This document shows positions 62,110 through 64,000 of a stretch of DNA of 64,000 nucleotides, piece by piece. The stretch is taken from NCBI GenBank assembly GCA_964036665.1, contig OZ038531.1, positions 11,656,168 through 11,720,167 on the forward strand, given 5' to 3'. The position numbers and the translations under genes were made by a program. The notes under the pieces were generated by a model that was not told the origin of the DNA, searched no databases, and saw only the letters and a program-made list of their open reading frames with translations. The DNA comes from Gordius sp. MW1 (taxonomy: Eukaryota > Nematomorpha > Gordioida > Gordea > Gordiidae). Positions within the stretch are counted from its first letter, which is position 1. Every line of letters begins with the position of its first letter.

Positions 62110-64000
62110 CCGTATTCATCCGATGAAAGTTGTCGTTTTCAGACGTGGTTTCTATGATCCCAAGTAAAAATTTATCATAATCTGAAAACTATTACTTTGA
62201 AATCATGATCGCATAGTGCATTTTTGAAAAATTAAGCACTCACGTTGCGATACAACAAACTAATCGCAACAATAAAACGTTGTCTTTTGTCAAAATGATA
62301 GTTCTCGCAGCTTAAAACCTCTTTGCGGAAGTCAATCGAGGATAATAGGATTCTCAAATTGGCTTACTTTTATATATTTTTTTACGCTCTTTCACATAGA
62401 ATCGAAAAAAATAAATATTTTTACCTCAAAAATTTTCACATATTTTTCTTTGAACCGTATTCATCCGATGAAAGTTGTCGTTCAGACGTGGTTTCTATGA
62501 TCCCAAGTAAAAATTTATCAGAATCTAAAAACTATTACTTTAAAATCATGATCGCATAGAGCCATTTTCAAAAATAAATAACTAACGTTGCGATACAACA
62601 AACTAATCGCAACAATAAAACGTTGTCTTTTGTCAAAATGATAGTTCTCGCAGCTTAAAACCTCTTTTTGGAAGTCAATCGAGGATAAGAGGATTCTCAA
62701 ATTGGCTTACTTTTATATATTTTTTTACGCTCTTTCACATAGAATCGAAAAAAAAAAATATTTTTACCTCAAAATTTTTCACCTATTTTTCTTTGAACCG
62801 TATTCATCCGATGAAAGTTGTCGTTTTCAAACGTGGTTTCTATGATCCCAAGTAAAAATTTATCAGAATCTGAAAACTATTACTTTGAAATCATGATCGC
62901 ATAGAGCCATTTTCAAAAATTAAGCACTAACGTTGCGATACAACAAACTAATCGCAACAATAAAACGTTGTCTTTTGTCAAAATGATAGTTCTCGCAGCT
63001 TAAAACCTCTTTTCGGAAGTCAATCGAGGATAATAGGATTCTCAAATTTGCTTACTTTTATATATTTTTTTACGCTCTTTCACATAGAATTGAAAAAAAT
63101 AAATATTTTTACCTCAAAATTTTTCACATATTTTTCTTTGAACCGTATTCATCCGATGAAAGTTGTCGTTTTCAGACGTGGTTTCTATGATCCCAAGTAA
63201 AAATTTATCATAATCTGAAAACTATTACTTTGAAATCATGATCGCATAGTGCATTTTTGAAAAATTAAGCACTCACGTTGCGATACAACAAACTAATCGC
63301 AACAATAAAACGTTGTCTTTTGTCAAAATGATAGTTCTCGCAGCTTAAAACCTCTTTGCGGAAGTCAATCGAGGATAATAGGATTCTCAAATTGGCTTAC
63401 TTTTATATATTTTTTTACGCTCTTTCACATAGAATCGAAAAAAATAAATATTTTTACCTCAAAAATTTTCACATATTTTTCTTTGAACCGTATTCATCCG
63501 ATGAAAGTTGTCGTTCAGACGTGGTTTCTATGATCCCAAGTAAAAATTTATCAGAATCTAAAAACTATTACTTTAAAATCATGATCGCATAGAGCCATTT
63601 TCAAAAATAAATAACTAACGTTGCGATACAACAAACTAATCGCAACAATAAAACGTTGTCTTTTGTCAAAATGATAGTTCTCGCAGCTTAAAACCTCTTT
63701 TTGGAAGTCAATCGAGGATAAGAGGATTCTCAAATTGGCTTACTTTTATATATTTTTTTACGCTCTTTCACATAGAATCGAAAAAAAAAATATTTTTACC
63801 TCAAAATTTTTCACCTATTTTTCTTTGAACCGTATTCATCCGATGAAAGTTGTCGTTTTCAGACGTGGTTTCTATGATCCCAAGTAAAAATTTATCAGAA
63901 TCTGAAAACTATTACTTTGAAATCATGATCGCATAGAGCCATTTTCAAAAATTAAGCACTAACGTTGCGATACAACAAACTAATCGCAACAATAAAACGT
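62110..64000 (+). repeat. Terminal trimer tandem pair (1,033 bp)
   Basis: 62110-63142 and 63143-64000 correspond at 1,033 bp; the window ends inside the second unit. Shared rare markers are TTATCATAATCTG (62173 and 63206), a 2-base loss giving GTCGTTCAGACG (62478 and 63511), AAATAAATAACTAACG (near 62573 and 63606) and CTCTTTTTGGAAG (near 62663 and 63696). One difference is TTTTCAAACG (62825) against TTTTCAGACG. The 2-base loss joins two plus-strand frames into a 78-codon open frame in both copies, which I regard as accidental. Confidence 0.85.

Larger units (their letters stand above)
1..64000. repeat. AT-rich satellite DNA array, about 344-345 bp monomer
   Basis: The same unit recurs head-to-tail from the first to the last base. 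Taking the GTTGC start of the inverted repeat as phase marker, successive starts fall at 1196, 1540, 1885, 2230, 2575 and 2919, which gives steps of 344-345 bp. Shorter steps come from short deletions described separately. Every row of the window belongs to this unit, all in one orientation, so about 186 monomers are present. Adjacent monomers differ at a modest number of positions, whereas monomers one HOR period apart are nearly identical. No unique sequence or mobile element interrupts it. This architecture is that of a eukaryotic heterochromatic satellite. I do not recognise the family. A role in centromere or pericentromere chromatin is inferred from architecture only. Confidence 0.98.

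Noticed and set aside
62323-63592. Two 78-codon plus-strand frames (62323-62559 and 63356-63592)
   Set aside because: Both come from the same 2-bp loss in GTCGTTCAGACG that was copied by the 1,033-bp duplication. They start at TTG and have no recognisable domain.
1-64000. CRISPR array
   Set aside because: The unit is about 345 bp and continuous, with no short repeat alternating with unique spacers and no cas genes.
1-64000. Bacterial, plasmid or viral origin
   Set aside because: 64 kb without a credible gene and with only satellite repeats does not fit a prokaryotic or viral genome.

Overview
The whole 64 kb window is one uninterrupted array of an AT-rich satellite DNA. The repeat unit (monomer) is about 344-345 bp, all copies lie head-to-tail in the same orientation, and roughly 186 units fit in the window. 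I found no protein-coding gene, RNA gene, transposable element, CRISPR array or unique-sequence spacer. One monomer counted by hand (42934-43278) has about 30% GC and about 14 CpG per unit, against about 8 expected. Long, homogeneous, same-orientation monomers in layered higher-order repeats (HORs) point to eukaryotic constitutive heterochromatin, either (peri)centromeric or subtelomeric. The CpG excess argues against a heavily CpG-methylated germline, which would fit many invertebrates, but the sequence does not let me name the species.

Two main monomer classes can be told apart by linked bases. Type A reads GAACCGTATTCATCC, then TTCTATGATCCCAAG. Type B reads CAACCGTATGCATCC, then TTCGATGATAAAAAG. 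There are also many A/B chimeras. Almost every monomer keeps a 7-bp inverted repeat (GTTGCGA, 13-bp loop, TCGCAAC) and a block of A/T tracts spaced about 12 bp apart.

Layout. 1-17.9 kb is a left domain dominated by a 21-mer HOR (7,195 bp; copies from 599 and from 7794), with nested dimer and trimer duplications. 17.9-18.9 kb is a ragged junction with many private mutations. From 18.9 kb to the end is a right domain marked by the A5T4 variant CTCAAAAATTTTCAC. Inside it are a 14-mer tandem pair (4,786 bp; 19165-23950 and 23951-28735), a 6-mer pair (2,046 bp), a spaced 15-mer pair (5,110 bp), a 22-mer pair (about 7,585 bp; from 38890 and from 46476), trimer pairs, a 7-mer pair (2,413 bp) and a terminal trimer pair. 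At 44.74-46.48 kb a five-monomer island of left-domain type sits inside the right domain.

No genes act together here. The processes the sequence records are unequal crossing-over, replication slippage and gene conversion at several scales. Short open frames recur in both strands, but those I checked start at TTG or GTG, appear or vanish with single variant bases, and are by-products of the repeat. HOR boundaries were placed by eye from diagnostic differences and are good to tens of bases unless stated otherwise.
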